Source of the DNA: Spirulina subsalsa FACHB-351
Lineage (GTDB): Bacteria; Cyanobacteriota; Cyanobacteriia; Cyanobacteriales; Spirulinaceae
Direction: 5' to 3'
Assembly (NCBI RefSeq): GCF_026130165.1
Contig: NZ_JAIHOM010000018.1
Location: 1-47,209 of the forward strand
DNA length: 47,209 bases
Of the stretch, positions 34,985 through 44,215 are shown in pieces. A program made the position numbers and the translations under genes. Each line of letters starts with the position of its first letter. Position 1 is the stretch's first letter. The notes beneath the pieces are model-generated. The model made no database searches. It saw only the letters and a program-made list of their open reading frames with translations, and was not told where the DNA came from.

Positions 34985-35494
34985 ATGAAAAAAAGCGCCA
35001 TCCGGGAGATGCTAAACCCAACCACTTATGAACGCCATCTGTATTGGATGCGTCGCGCTCTTATCTTAGCGCAGGAGGCAGGAGCGGCCGGGGAGATTCC
35101 TGTGGGGGCGGTAGTCGTGAATGCTCAAGGAGACTGTCTGGCCCAAGCTGGGAATCGCAAAGAACGAGATCAAGATCCTACGGCCCACGCGGAAATTTTA
35201 GCCCTTCGTCAGGCCAGCGCCACCTTGAAGGATTGGCGTTTATCCGACTGTACCCTCTATGTCACCCTAGAACCCTGCATCATGTGTACTGGGGCAATTA
35301 TTCTCGCTCGACTGGGGTTATTAGTTTATGGAGTAGATGATCCTAAAACTGGCACCGTGCGCACAGTGCTTAATTTGCCCGACAGTCCGGCCTCTAATCA
35401 TCGGTTACAAGTCCTAGGGGGCATTCTCGCTGAAGACAGTCGCCATCTGTTACAGGATTGGTTTCAGCAACGGAGACATCCACCTAGGGCTTGA
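34985..35494 (+). CDS. tadA: tRNA-specific adenosine deaminase
   Basis: 169 residues. TadA converts the wobble A34 of tRNA-Arg to inosine. Zinc ligands and the proton shuttle are visible: His68 and Glu70 (PTAHAEI), Cys98 and Cys101 (EPCIMC). The start is uncertain: ATG 34985 lies only 9 bases from the divergent start of the solute-binding gene; ATG 35009 is an alternative, shorter by eight residues. Any promoter must therefore lie within the neighbouring coding region. Confidence 0.92.
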   Translation: MKKSAIREMLNPTTYERHLYWMRRALILAQEAGAAGEIPVGAVVVNAQGDCLAQAGNRKERDQDPTAHAEILALRQASATLKDWRLSDCTLYVTLEPCIMCTGAIILARLGLLVYGVDDPKTGTVRTVLNLPDSPASNHRLQVLGGILAEDSRHLLQDWFQQRRHPPRA

Positions 35495-35510
35495 CACCAG
35501 GCCCACAAGC

Positions 35511-37064
35511 TTAAATTGTCAGCCTTGCCGGAATCCTATCGGGAATCACAGTATCCCGGATAGGGGAACTCGGGAGATCAACTCGGAAAAAGGCGATCGC
35601 TTTTTGTAACTCCACCGCTTGAGTTGCCAAATTCTGCGCCATCATCGATAAATCCGTAGATACCGCGCTATTTTGTTGAGTGGCTTGTTCTAACTGCCGA
35701 ATCGCCTGATTAATTTGGGTCGTATTTTGCGCTTGTTCTGAACTCGCAGCACTAATCTGTTGGATGAATACCGCCGTTTCCTGAATATCAGGAATTAGCT
35801 GCATTAACATCATCCCCGCCTTCTCAGAAATCGCCACACTAGAAGCCGCCAACTGATTAATTTCCACCGCCGCCACCCGGCTTAATTCCGCCAATTTCCG
35901 CACTTCCGCCGCCACAATCCCAAATCCGCCCCCCGCTTCCTGCGCCCTCGTCGCCTCAATGGCCGCATTCAACGCTAACATATTGGTTTGCAAGGCAATA
36001 TCTTCAATCACCTTAATTTTCTGCACAATGGCTTTCATCGCGATGGCCGTTTCTTCTACGGTTTTGCCTGTTCCTTGGGCATCCTGTACCACTTTCCCCA
36101 CAATGGCATTGGTTTGATTGGCATTTTGGGAATTTTGGTTGATTTTTAGGGTTATATCTTGAATGGAATTAGCCGCTTGTTCTGTTGCTGTCGCTTGCTC
36201 AATGGCTCCCCGAGATAATTCTAAGGCAGAATTACTCAAATTTTGACTCCCCAATGTCACCCCATCGGAAGATTTTCGGACCAGCAAGACCACCTGTTTC
36301 AGTTGCATTACCATATCCTGCATCGACCCTAACAACTGCCCAATTTCATCGTTACTATCCGGGTGAATCTCTACAGATAACTCCCCTTCAGCGATTTTTT
36401 GGTTGAGTGCGATCGCCTCCCGTAACGGAATCGTAATCGAACGAGTTAAAACAACCGCTAAATAAATCATCACAATTAACGTCACACTCATCACCACTAA
36501 CGTACTCGCGAACGCATTTTGTCGAGCCTGTTCCGCATTGGTCACAAATTCTACAGCCTTATTCTCCGCAAAACTCCGAATACTAACCACTTCTCCCATC
36601 ACTTCATTAACCTGTTGTAACGCTTGGTTTTTCACTAAATTAAGGGCAGCCTCTTGTTGATTTTGTTCCATCAAACGAATCGCTTGATCCCGAATCGGCT
36701 TCCACTTCGCAAACTCATCCCTTGCCCGATACACTTGATTAACATCCCCTAAAAAACGTTCCGCTAGCAGATCAAAAGCCGCATAAACTTCCCGTTCATA
36801 TTGATCAATTACTTGCACCGCACTATTTAATTCAGTCGCATTACGGGATAAAATAACATCCCGCATTGAGCGATGAATTTTAACCACCCCCACCTCCACC
36901 TCTAAGACCGATGTGCTAACCGTAAAAGGATGTTTATACAAACGATTTGTTAGTGCGGCAAGACGATTCATGGTACTCACCAAATACACATTTGTCCCCA
37001 ACAACGCCAACAGCATAATACTAAAACCCAAATTTAAACGAGTTCCAATCTTTAAGCTCTTCAT
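35511..37064 (-). CDS. Methyl-accepting chemotaxis protein with HAMP domain
   Basis: 517 residues from ATG at 37064, which has aggag 8 bases upstream. Transmembrane helix 1 is at about 11-30, a four-helix-bundle sensor follows, then helix 2 near 186-210 and a HAMP domain ([22 protein letters not shown]). The signalling tip reads [36 protein letters not shown]. It differs from the 32014 receptor in its sensor and in having HAMP. The end is convergent with tadA. The ligand is unknown. Confidence 0.92.
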   Translation of the reverse strand: MKSLKIGTRLNLGFSIMLLALLGTNVYLVSTMNRLAALTNRLYKHPFTVSTSVLEVEVGVVKIHRSMRDVILSRNATELNSAVQVIDQYEREVYAAFDLLAERFLGDVNQVYRARDEFAKWKPIRDQAIRLMEQNQQEAALNLVKNQALQQVNEVMGEVVSIRSFAENKAVEFVTNAEQARQNAFASTLVVMSVTLIVMIYLAVVLTRSITIPLREAIALNQKIAEGELSVEIHPDSNDEIGQLLGSMQDMVMQLKQVVLLVRKSSDGVTLGSQNLSNSALELSRGAIEQATATEQAANSIQDITLKINQNSQNANQTNAIVGKVVQDAQGTGKTVEETAIAMKAIVQKIKVIEDIALQTNMLALNAAIEATRAQEAGGGFGIVAAEVRKLAELSRVAAVEINQLAASSVAISEKAGMMLMQLIPDIQETAVFIQQISAASSEQAQNTTQINQAIRQLEQATQQNSAVSTDLSMMAQNLATQAVELQKAIAFFRVDLPSSPIRDTVIPDRIPARLTI

Positions 37065-37751
37065 GACAATCTCCTGAGTGGATGCCCACGATTCGGTCAA
37101 ATTTTGGGTCAATCTGAACAAGCTAATTCAACCAACATAAAACGCTAAAAACATCAATTTTTAGTTCATCATTTTAGGTTGGATATATTACACAGTTCTT
37201 CAACTGAAAACTAGAACATTTTTCGTTCAGATTTTCACCTCAGATTCCCTCACAATCTTACTCAACAAAGCAAAACAAGAAAGCAAAACAAGGTCGAGCG
37301 AAACGGTAACTAAAGTCTAAGCACTGTCCCTCAACTTGATAGTTTAATTAACTTGACCAATTGAGTTCATTGGTCTACCCCATAGGTTAGGAAAACAAAT
37401 CATTAAAGTTTTAGGTATTGTATGAGAAAAACAAGGGATTCGATCCCATTGAAGCTTAAAATAATATTAAGCTATGTATCTTCAACTTTCCTTGTTTAGT
37501 CAGCGTATAAATTTCCCCATAAAACAATTATAAAACCAATCACCAATAGTAACCACCAATCAATTTAAAATATTTACCAATGGAAATGATCTGAAGCCTC
37601 AACTTTTTATCTTTTCAAAAAGAGAAATATTAAGCCGTCAACCCACACAATCTCCTTCTTGTCAACCCCAAAGTCTGTAATGCAGCACTCAGCGATTCCA
37701 AAGGGTAAACTTTCGGACTATCATGGGAGAGGTTAAGCATAGGAACAGAGG
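37065..37751. other. Long intergenic region before the parA pair
   Basis: About 690 bases, AT-rich. It holds a perfect tandem 13-bp repeat aaagcaaaacaag (37267-37279 and 37280-37292) and a perfect 7-bp hairpin gaccaat/attggtc (37355-37375). A minus-strand frame (37630-37740, 36 aa) starts with ATG, but I recognise nothing in it. No clear parS-like site is seen. Confidence 0.4.
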
Positions 37752-38630
37752 ATGGGTTATATAGTCTCCGTAGTGAATATGAAAGGAGGAGTCGGCAAAA
37801 CCACCGTCACCGTCAATCTAGGGACGTGCATTGCTCGCGACTTCAAGAAACGGGTCTTAATTGTGGACCTCGACACCCAAATCAACGCCACTCTCAGCCT
37901 GATGGCTCCTCTTTACTTTGCCACCTTGAAGAAAGAAAGACGCACCCTGCGCACCCTGATTAATCAAACTATTCAAACGGAAGAACACCCCCCCATCACC
38001 ATCCAACAGGTCATTTATCCAGATATTTGTCAAGTGAAAGGACTCGATATCCTCGCGGGAGATGTAGAATTGTGTGATGATTTTCTCCTCTCCGCTCTGA
38101 TTCACAATAAGTCCCAGTTCCATCAACAAACCTTTGAGAAAACATGGAGTAACGTTGAATTTAACCTCATTCGTTCCATCCTGAAACCCATTATCAAACA
38201 ATATGATTTTATTTTGCTTGACTTCCCCCCAGCCGATAATTTAATCACTCGCAGTGCATTATTAGCCAGTCACTTTTATATTGTTCCCGCTAAAGCAGAA
38301 CCCCTCTCCGTGGTCGGGATTGGGTTACTCCACAGTCGAATTAAACACCTGCAACAGGAAAACCGAAGTAAAATTAAACTGGTGGGCATTATTTACACCG
38401 CTAGAGGCCCTGTCACTACGATGGAACAAAAAGTGAAAAAACGGTTAGGGCAAGAATTCGGAGAAGACAAAATATTTCAAGTCGAAATTCCTCTTAATGT
38501 TGCCGTTGCTCAAGCCGTAGATGATTTTCAGCCTGTGGTGATTAATAACCCGAAAGCATCCGGTGCAATTGCCTATAAACGCTTTGCCCGAGAATTTTTA
38601 CAGAAGCTGAGTAAAACCCTTAAAAGCTAA
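37752..38630 (+). CDS. ParA-family ATPase, first of a tandem pair
   Basis: 292 residues. Deviant Walker A KGGVGKTT (about 11-18) includes the signature lysine of ParA/MinD ATPases. The A' motif LDTQINATLS and Walker B ILLDFPPADN are present, and the C-terminal PKASGAIAYKRFAREFL matches ParA folds. ATG is preceded by cagagg. No ParB follows; instead a paralogue starts 114 bases later. Such orphan ParA proteins position cargo (plasmids, carboxysomes, chemoreceptor clusters) on the nucleoid; the cargo here is unknown. Confidence 0.9.
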   Translation: MGYIVSVVNMKGGVGKTTVTVNLGTCIARDFKKRVLIVDLDTQINATLSLMAPLYFATLKKERRTLRTLINQTIQTEEHPPITIQQVIYPDICQVKGLDILAGDVELCDDFLLSALIHNKSQFHQQTFEKTWSNVEFNLIRSILKPIIKQYDFILLDFPPADNLITRSALLASHFYIVPAKAEPLSVVGIGLLHSRIKHLQQENRSKIKLVGIIYTARGPVTTMEQKVKKRLGQEFGEDKIFQVEIPLNVAVAQAVDDFQPVVINNPKASGAIAYKRFAREFLQKLSKTLKS

Positions 38631-38744
38631 GGGTGTAAATTTCATCATTTCTTTAAAAAATCTTTGTAAAATTATCTCACAAAATTTGTTGATTTTGCGA
38701 TAAAATGAGCAAGCAGTGAATCAAAACCTACGAGGACGTTTTAC

Positions 38745-39638
38745 ATGGGCTTAGTCTTAACGACCATTAACATGAAAGGTGGTGTGGGCAAAACAACCTT
38801 AACCATTAATTTAGCCACTTGTTTAGCGAGAGACTACCAAAAACGGGTATTAGTTCTTGATTTAGACTCTCAAATCAGTGCTACTTTAAGCGTTATTCCT
38901 CCCCATGAGTTCGCCCGTCTTCGTAAAGCGAGACGAACGTTAAGCTATTTAATTGACAAAGTAATTCGTCCCTATATTTCCCGCAAATTTTCCGCAGAAG
39001 ACATGATTTTAGAGTCTGTTTGTGGAATTTCAGGCTTAGATTTATTGCCGGGAGATATTGAACTTTATGATGAATATACAGTGGCAGAAACTTTAGCAAA
39101 ACAAGCAGAAAAAGAGGGGAAAAAATTTAGTGATATTTGGTTTCATTTTGAGCAAGTTTTAATTAAAAATATTATTGAATCTGTGCAGGAACGTTATGAT
39201 TTTATTTTATTAGACTGCGCACCGGGTTATAATTTGCTGACCCGCAGTGGAATTGTGAGTAGTCAGTTTTATCTGTTACCTGCCCGTCCTGAACCTTTAT
39301 CGTTAGTGGGGATTCAGTTATTAGAAAGACGGATTAGAAAATTAAAGGAACAGTTTAATCCCCCTTTGAATTTAAATCTATTGGGGATTGTATTTATTCT
39401 CTCTGGGGGGTTGTTTAGTGGCCGTTATTATGGGCAAGTTATTCAACGCATTGAACAGGATTTTTCTAGTGATAAAGTGTTCAAAAACCGGATTCCTTTA
39501 GATGTCAATGTGGCTAAAGCGGTGGATACGTTCACCCCTGCTGTGGTGGCTATGCCTAATACGGCAGGTTCTAAAGCGTTTAATCGTTTAACTCAGGAAT
39601 TTTTAGATAAAATTGCTGCTCACAGTAATTCGGTGTAA
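38745..39638 (+). CDS. ParA-family ATPase, second of a tandem pair
   Basis: 297 residues, paralogous to the preceding gene over its whole length. KGGVGKTT (about 11-18), LDLDSQISATLS and ILLDCAPGYN correspond to Walker A, A' and B. Both proteins share an unusual LR(T/S)LI-containing insert after the A' motif and a long segment before Walker B. The separate promoter-like AT-rich gap of 114 bases allows independent expression. It may form heterodimers with the first ParA or serve a separate cargo. Confidence 0.9.
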   Translation: MGLVLTTINMKGGVGKTTLTINLATCLARDYQKRVLVLDLDSQISATLSVIPPHEFARLRKARRTLSYLIDKVIRPYISRKFSAEDMILESVCGISGLDLLPGDIELYDEYTVAETLAKQAEKEGKKFSDIWFHFEQVLIKNIIESVQERYDFILLDCAPGYNLLTRSGIVSSQFYLLPARPEPLSLVGIQLLERRIRKLKEQFNPPLNLNLLGIVFILSGGLFSGRYYGQVIQRIEQDFSSDKVFKNRIPLDVNVAKAVDTFTPAVVAMPNTAGSKAFNRLTQEFLDKIAAHSNSV

Positions 39639-39664
39639 GGTGGGTTAGAAGGAATAGCTGTTTT

Positions 39665-39761
39665 GTTGGGTTTCGCTGTGGCTGCACCCAACCTACAAAT
39701 TGTTCAAATTGTTGGGTTTCGCGCTCCGCTGCACCCAACCTACAACCAACCTACAAATTGT
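39665..39761. repeat. Cyanobacterial gttgggtttcgct hairpin repeats
   Basis: Two copies (39665-39703 and 39711-39746), each with gttgggt and acccaac arms forming a 7-bp stem, are followed by a partial third. They are repeated intergenic elements, also present near 18935 and 19060, and here sit after the second parA. Confidence 0.75.
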
Positions 39762-39855
39762 CTGATTGAAGAAATAATGATCTCCCTTGCGCTAGAAGTT
39801 AGCCCCCGGACAATTTGCTATGATTGGCCAACAAAGCCATTATTGTCTCCTAAGA

Positions 39856-41214
39856 ATGCCCAGTTCAGACACTTTTTTAAAAACTCCGTTAGAAACTCCA
39901 CCCGTTCAAGGGTTTGACTCTAAAGACGCTCCGAAACCGGACTTGATTGATAGTTGCGTTCACTGTGGCTTTTGCCTCTCTACCTGTCCCAGTTATCGCG
40001 TTCTGGGTACGGAAACAGACTCCCCCCGGGGGCGTATCTACCTGATGGATGCGATTAATGAGGGGGAAGCTGCTCTGAGTCCTGTAACCAGTCAACATTT
40101 TGACAGTTGTTTGGGCTGTTTGGCTTGTGTTAGCACTTGTCCGTCTGGGGTGAAGTATGATCAACTGATTAGTGCTACTCGTCCCCAAGTGGAGCGCAAT
40201 GTTCCCCGGAGTTGGGGCGATCGCATTTTTCGCAGTATTATCTTTAATCTATTCCCCTATCCCAATCGTTTACGCCCTTTACTCCTTTTCCTGTGGCTTT
40301 ATCAGTCCCTCGGATTACAAAAACTCATCCGTCGCACAGGACTCCTACAAAAAATCCTCCCCCGATGGGCGGCAATGGAATCTATTCTCCCCCACATTAC
40401 CTTACAAAATATCTGGGGGAATAATCTACCTGATATTATTCCCGCTCAAGGAGAAAAACGCTATCGTGTGGGGATGATTTTAGGCTGTGTGCAACGGCTC
40501 TTTTTCTCCCCCGTAAATGAGGCGACGGTACGGGTTTTAACGGCTAATGGTTGTGAGGTGGTGATTCCCCAAACTCAGGGCTGTTGTGCAGCCTTACCTG
40601 CTCATCAAGGTCAAGAAGAACAAGCTCAAGCGCTAGCCCGGCAAATGATTGATAGCTTTGCAGAAACCGGGGTTGATGCCATTATTATTAATGCGGCAGG
40701 TTGTGGTCATACGTTGAAGGAATACGGGCATATTTTAAAGGATGACCCTAACTATCGAGATAAGGCTAAAGCCTTTTCAGCACAAGTTAAAGATGTCAAT
40801 GAATTTTTAGCGGAAGTGGGGCTAACGGCTCCCCTTTCTCCCTTGAGTGACCGAGAATTAGTGCTGGTTTATCAAGATGCTTGCCATCTTTTACATGGGC
40901 AAAAGATTAGTCTACAACCCCGTCAATTGTTGCAACAAATCCCCCAAGTTACATTAAGAGAACCCTTAGACGCGGCGCTCTGTTGTGGCAGTGCAGGGGT
41001 TTATAATATTTTGCAGCCGGAGGTGGGGGATGAGTTGGGACAGCAAAAGGTGGAGAATTTAGTTAATACGGGGGCGGAATTAATTGCGTCTTCTAATCCC
41101 GGTTGTTCGTTACAAATTCTCAAACATTTGGGGTTAAGAGGGCATAATATTCCGGTGTTCCATCCTATGCAGTTGTTAGATTTGGCTACAAGGGGGCTTA
41201 AGGTGGAGGTTTAG
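39856..41214 (+). CDS. glcF: Glycolate oxidase/dehydrogenase iron-sulfur subunit
   Basis: 452 residues from ATG at 39856. The N-terminus has two 4Fe-4S motifs: CVHCGFCLSTCP near residue 35 and CLGCLACVSTCP near 85. Two cysteine-rich CCG-type domains follow: CCAALPAHQ with AAGCGH, and DACHLLHGQ with CCGSAGVY and NPGCS. It transfers electrons from the flavin subunit of glycolate dehydrogenase in photorespiration. GlcD/GlcE are not in the window. The homologous lactate-oxidising LutA-type proteins are shorter. Confidence 0.9.
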   Translation: MPSSDTFLKTPLETPPVQGFDSKDAPKPDLIDSCVHCGFCLSTCPSYRVLGTETDSPRGRIYLMDAINEGEAALSPVTSQHFDSCLGCLACVSTCPSGVKYDQLISATRPQVERNVPRSWGDRIFRSIIFNLFPYPNRLRPLLLFLWLYQSLGLQKLIRRTGLLQKILPRWAAMESILPHITLQNIWGNNLPDIIPAQGEKRYRVGMILGCVQRLFFSPVNEATVRVLTANGCEVVIPQTQGCCAALPAHQGQEEQAQALARQMIDSFAETGVDAIIINAAGCGHTLKEYGHILKDDPNYRDKAKAFSAQVKDVNEFLAEVGLTAPLSPLSDRELVLVYQDACHLLHGQKISLQPRQLLQQIPQVTLREPLDAALCCGSAGVYNILQPEVGDELGQQKVENLVNTGAELIASSNPGCSLQILKHLGLRGHNIPVFHPMQLLDLATRGLKVEV

Positions 41215-41235
41215 GGAATTTTTAGAAAGGGGAAA

Positions 41236-41294
41236 GAAACCGGGTTTCAGGGAGGCTGTAGTCGGAAACAAGTGGGTGCAAGAAACCCGGTTTC
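41236..41294. terminator. gaaaccgggtttc inverted repeat after glcF
   Basis: gaaaccgggtttc (41236-41248) and gaaacccggtttc (41282-41294) form a perfect 13-bp stem with a 33-nt loop, and each arm is nearly self-complementary. It lies between two convergent genes and is a dispersed repeat family also at 16936-16988. Confidence 0.55.
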
Positions 41295-41302
41295 AAGCTG
41301 AT

Positions 41303-42196
41303 CTATAGGTTTTTAATGTTTTTAATGAAGTCACCTACGACCTCAACAAAAACGGCGGTTGATTCGTAGGGGAGAACGTTGCGACCGGGGATTTTGCGGC
41401 CTTGGCCTTGGGGGAGGTGGTCTAAGTAAGCGGCAAGGCGTTGGTCGGCATTTTCTACATAGCCTCGGGTGACGCTGGAGGCTTCTTCCCCAAATAAGAC
41501 AAGGGTGGGACAGGGGATGGAGGCGATCGCTTTTCCGTAGTCCTGCCGCCAAAACCCAGACAGGAAGGAGAACACGGCGTGACGACTGTTGAGATCCCGT
41601 GACCCTTGATGGAGTTGCTCTAACCATTCTTGATCAATATCGGCCTCTTGAGCGAAGAGTTGCCGTTGAGAAAAGGAGCGTAAAAAGGCCTCTCGGCGAG
41701 CATAACGATAAAAGGCCGCTCCCAAGGGGGTATCAAAGAGATTCCAAGCGATGTTCTGCTGACGGGATGGGGTGGGGGTGGTGATTAAGCGCCAAGCGGG
41801 GGGGCCAGACCAAACCATCCCCCGGATCAGGTCGGGAAAGCGGGCTACACAGGCAAGGGCGACGGGGGCTAGGGCGCCTTGGGCGACTATGACCACGGGT
41901 TCTTGAATGACGGTCTTGACAAAATACTCTAGTTGTGCTGCCCAATCGTCGGGGTGGTAGGCGAGGCGAGGCATGGCACTTTCTCCGCAGCCGAGGAGGT
42001 CGGGGTTATATATTGTTTGGCGGTGGCCTTGTTGATACCAAGTGTTGAGGAAGCGTTGCCAAAACTGGCGAGAGAGTCCGACACCGATGGGGTGGATGAG
42101 CAGGAGGGGGGATCCTTGAGGGGGGGCGGTGGGGGGATGGTGGCAATCGTAGGCGCAGGGGTAGGATTGCCAAGTGTAGAATTGGGTGGTGGTCAT
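41303..42196 (-). CDS. Alpha/beta-hydrolase-fold protein lacking the nucleophile serine
   Basis: 297 residues. The fold is indicated by LLLIHPIGVG (oxyanion-hole region), NPDLLGCGES and the later CPTLVLFGEE, plus a C-terminal helix. The nucleophile elbow reads VVIVAQGALAPVAL: Gln106 stands where Ser, Cys or Asp is normally found, so classic esterase activity is doubtful. Its ATG overlaps the TetR stop codon (ATGA), so translation is coupled with the repressor gene. The function is unknown; a binding or non-canonical role is possible. Confidence 0.8.
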   Translation of the reverse strand: MTTTQFYTWQSYPCAYDCHHPPTAPPQGSPLLLIHPIGVGLSRQFWQRFLNTWYQQGHRQTIYNPDLLGCGESAMPRLAYHPDDWAAQLEYFVKTVIQEPVVIVAQGALAPVALACVARFPDLIRGMVWSGPPAWRLITTPTPSRQQNIAWNLFDTPLGAAFYRYARREAFLRSFSQRQLFAQEADIDQEWLEQLHQGSRDLNSRHAVFSFLSGFWRQDYGKAIASIPCPTLVLFGEEASSVTRGYVENADQRLAAYLDHLPQGQGRKIPGRNVLPYESTAVFVEVVGDFIKNIKNL

Positions 42197-42813
42197 AATG
42201 GTTTTGCCCCCGATGCGGTGATCATGGCAATGAGCGTATCAATTAGCCGGGTTTCGGTCAAGGGGAGGATGTCGGCTCCATAGAGGACGTACTGGGTGAT
42301 GATGTAGTGGGCGATCGCACCTAGAAAAATCCGGGCGGTGGCTTCGGGGTCCGGGAGAGCGAGATGGGGACAGTGGGTGAAGTAGTGGCTGAGGGATTCT
42401 AGGGCAATGGCGGGTAATTCCCGTAAGAAGGTTTGAGCGAGGTCGGGAAAGCGTTCGGATTCGGCGATCACTATGCGGATAAACCCTACATATTCCGGGT
42501 CTTGGCGGGGAACTTGTAACATGGTGCTGGCTAGATGACGCAGCAGTTGTTCTGGGGGATCGTTCAAGTGTTGGGTCACTTGTTCCGGGGCTAAAAGGTC
42601 GGCGAATTTGCTCAAAACTAAGCGATCGACTATGGCAATAAAAAGGCGGTCTTTACTTTGAAAATGGCTGTAGATTGTGGCTTTGGACACTCCGGCTGTG
42701 CTGGCTATCCGATCCATACTAGCGGCCGCATAGCCTTGTTTTAAAAATTCGGCGATCGCACCCTCTAAAATCGCATCCCGTTTATCACTTGAGCAGGAGG
42801 AAGCAGCTGTCAT
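42193..42813 (-). CDS. TetR-family transcriptional regulator
   Basis: 206 residues. The N-terminal DNA-binding domain shows ILEGAIAEFLKQGYAAASMDRIASTAGVSKATIYSHFQSKDRLF, the canonical TetR helix-turn-helix. The C-terminal ligand domain is similar in length to AcrR/AefR-type regulators. ATG is preceded by aggag. It is co-transcribed with the hydrolase and divergent from a membrane fusion protein, with two palindromic operators between them, so it likely represses both directions until an effector binds. Confidence 0.9.
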   Translation of the reverse strand: MTAASSCSSDKRDAILEGAIAEFLKQGYAAASMDRIASTAGVSKATIYSHFQSKDRLFIAIVDRLVLSKFADLLAPEQVTQHLNDPPEQLLRHLASTMLQVPRQDPEYVGFIRIVIAESERFPDLAQTFLRELPAIALESLSHYFTHCPHLALPDPEATARIFLGAIAHYIITQYVLYGADILPLTETRLIDTLIAMITASGAKPL

Positions 42814-42846
42814 GGGTAAAAGCTCCTAAAAACTTGACAATACTAT

Positions 42847-42888
42847 ACTAAACCGTTTAGTTTAAAAGTAAGAACTAAACCGTTTAGT
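42847..42888. promoter_or_regulatory. Two palindromic operators for the TetR-type repressor
   Basis: Two identical 15-bp palindromes actaaaccgtttagt at 42847-42861 and 42874-42888, 27 bases centre to centre. They lie in the gap between tetR and the membrane fusion protein gene. A ttgaca (42834-42839) just before the first could be a -35 for the rightward gene. Confidence 0.8.
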
Positions 42889-42921
42889 TTTTTGGCTTCC
42901 CCCTTCCTTGGAGATTGCCCG

Positions 42922-44115
42922 ATGAAATCCCCCACCCTTCCCCTCCTCACCCTAGTCTCTCCTCAAGCCTTACCCTGGCAATATGGGCTATTTGTGGTTC
43001 TCCTACTGGTCCTAGGGGGTGGGGTGCTATATTGGCGACAACCTTGGCAAACCGCCGATAGTAACGCCCTCCCCGTGTCAACCGTCGAACGAACCACGGT
43101 GACAGCCTTGGGACGATTAGAACCGGAAGGCTCGGCCATTCAAATTCACGCCCCCACAGCGAGCCAAGAACGTCGCCTAGCCGAGTTGCGGGTAGGTCTA
43201 GGAGATTCCATCATCCCCGGTCAAATTATTGCCGTCTTAGATGGTCGAGAGCGCTTAGAAGCGGCCTTAGAACAAGCCCAAAGCGAGGTTAAGATTGCCC
43301 AGGCCCAACTCGCCCAAATTCAAGCCGGGGCGAAAGCAGGCACCCTCACCGCCCAAGAGGCCGAAATTGAGCGCATCACGGCGGAACGGCAAGCCCAAAT
43401 CACCGCCCAGCAGTCCATTGTGGCGGAACGACAGGCCGAGTTAGACAACGCCGAGGCAGAATTAAGCCGTTATCGGACTTTGTATGACGATGGGGCCATT
43501 GCCGCCCTTGACCAAGAACGGAAACAACTCGCCCGAGACACCGCCCAGCGTCGCCTCGAAACCGCTCGGGCTGAACTGTCTCGCCTACAAACCACCCAAG
43601 CCCCCGAACTGCAACGGGCTAGGGCAACTCTAGAGCAACTGGCGGAGGTGCGCACGGTGGATGTTCAACTAGCCCAGGCCCAAATCCAACGCGCTCAAGC
43701 CCTTGTGCAGCAAGCCCAAGCCAACTTAGATCAGATTTATGTGCGATCGCCTCGGGGGGGAGTTGTGTTAGATATTTACACCCACGCCGGGGAAGTAGTC
43801 GCTCCCGAGGGAATTATTGAACTGGGGCAAACCGCCCAAATGGTCGCCATTGCCGAAGTGTATCAAAGCGACATTCAAGCCATCCGCGTCGGGCAAAAGG
43901 CCACCATTACCAGCCCAGCCCTGCCAGAAAGTCTCACCGGAAGCGTGACCCAAATTGGGGCAAAAATCCAAGCTCAAAACGTAGTCAACACTGACCCTAG
44001 TAGTAACATTGACGCTCGGGTAGTGGAGGTCACAATTCGTCTGGATGGTTCTGCCAGTGAGCAAGCGAGCCGTTTTACCAATTTACAAGTTGAGGTTCAA
44101 TTGTCCGTGAAGTGA
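42922..44115 (+). CDS. HlyD/DevB-type membrane fusion protein
   Basis: 397 residues from ATG at 42922 (ggag upstream; the TTG at 42892 is less likely). One N-terminal transmembrane helix (about 23-42) is followed by lipoyl-like halves (TALGRLEPEG, AGEVVAPEGIIELG) enclosing a long coiled coil (about 110-260, rich in Q, A, E, R). This is the DevB family of periplasmic adaptors of ABC exporters. The usual devC and devA partners are not downstream; instead a large secreted protein follows. Regulation is presumably by the adjacent TetR protein. Confidence 0.87.
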   Translation: MKSPTLPLLTLVSPQALPWQYGLFVVLLLVLGGGVLYWRQPWQTADSNALPVSTVERTTVTALGRLEPEGSAIQIHAPTASQERRLAELRVGLGDSIIPGQIIAVLDGRERLEAALEQAQSEVKIAQAQLAQIQAGAKAGTLTAQEAEIERITAERQAQITAQQSIVAERQAELDNAEAELSRYRTLYDDGAIAALDQERKQLARDTAQRRLETARAELSRLQTTQAPELQRARATLEQLAEVRTVDVQLAQAQIQRAQALVQQAQANLDQIYVRSPRGGVVLDIYTHAGEVVAPEGIIELGQTAQMVAIAEVYQSDIQAIRVGQKATITSPALPESLTGSVTQIGAKIQAQNVVNTDPSSNIDARVVEVTIRLDGSASEQASRFTNLQVEVQLSVK

Positions 44116-44138
44116 TAGCTGAGGGGCTAACTTTTGTA

Positions 44139-44175
44139 AAAATGCGATCGCCTTTGCATCAAAATCCCGCATTTT
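44139..44175 (+). terminator. Weak hairpin after the DevB-type gene
   Basis: Stem aaaatgcg / cgcatttt (8 bp) with a 21-nt loop containing a HIP1-like gcgatcgc. It lies 24 bases after the stop and before the exoprotein start. Confidence 0.35.
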
Positions 44176-44215
44176 GTCAGAGAGTTAAAGCAAAGCATCA
44201 CCCCCAGAAAAGATC

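Noticed and set aside
37630-37740. 36-aa minus-strand frame just before the first parA gene
   Set aside because: It has an ATG but no recognised family, and it lies in the expected promoter region of parA; too short to support.
37065-37751. A parS-like centromere for the ParA pair
   Set aside because: Only one 7-bp hairpin and one 13-bp direct repeat are present; neither resembles the known parS palindrome and no ParB is encoded.
42922-44115. Reading the DevB-type gene as evidence of heterocyst formation
   Set aside because: DevB-family adaptors are widespread in cyanobacteria that do not form heterocysts, and no other heterocyst genes are in the window.
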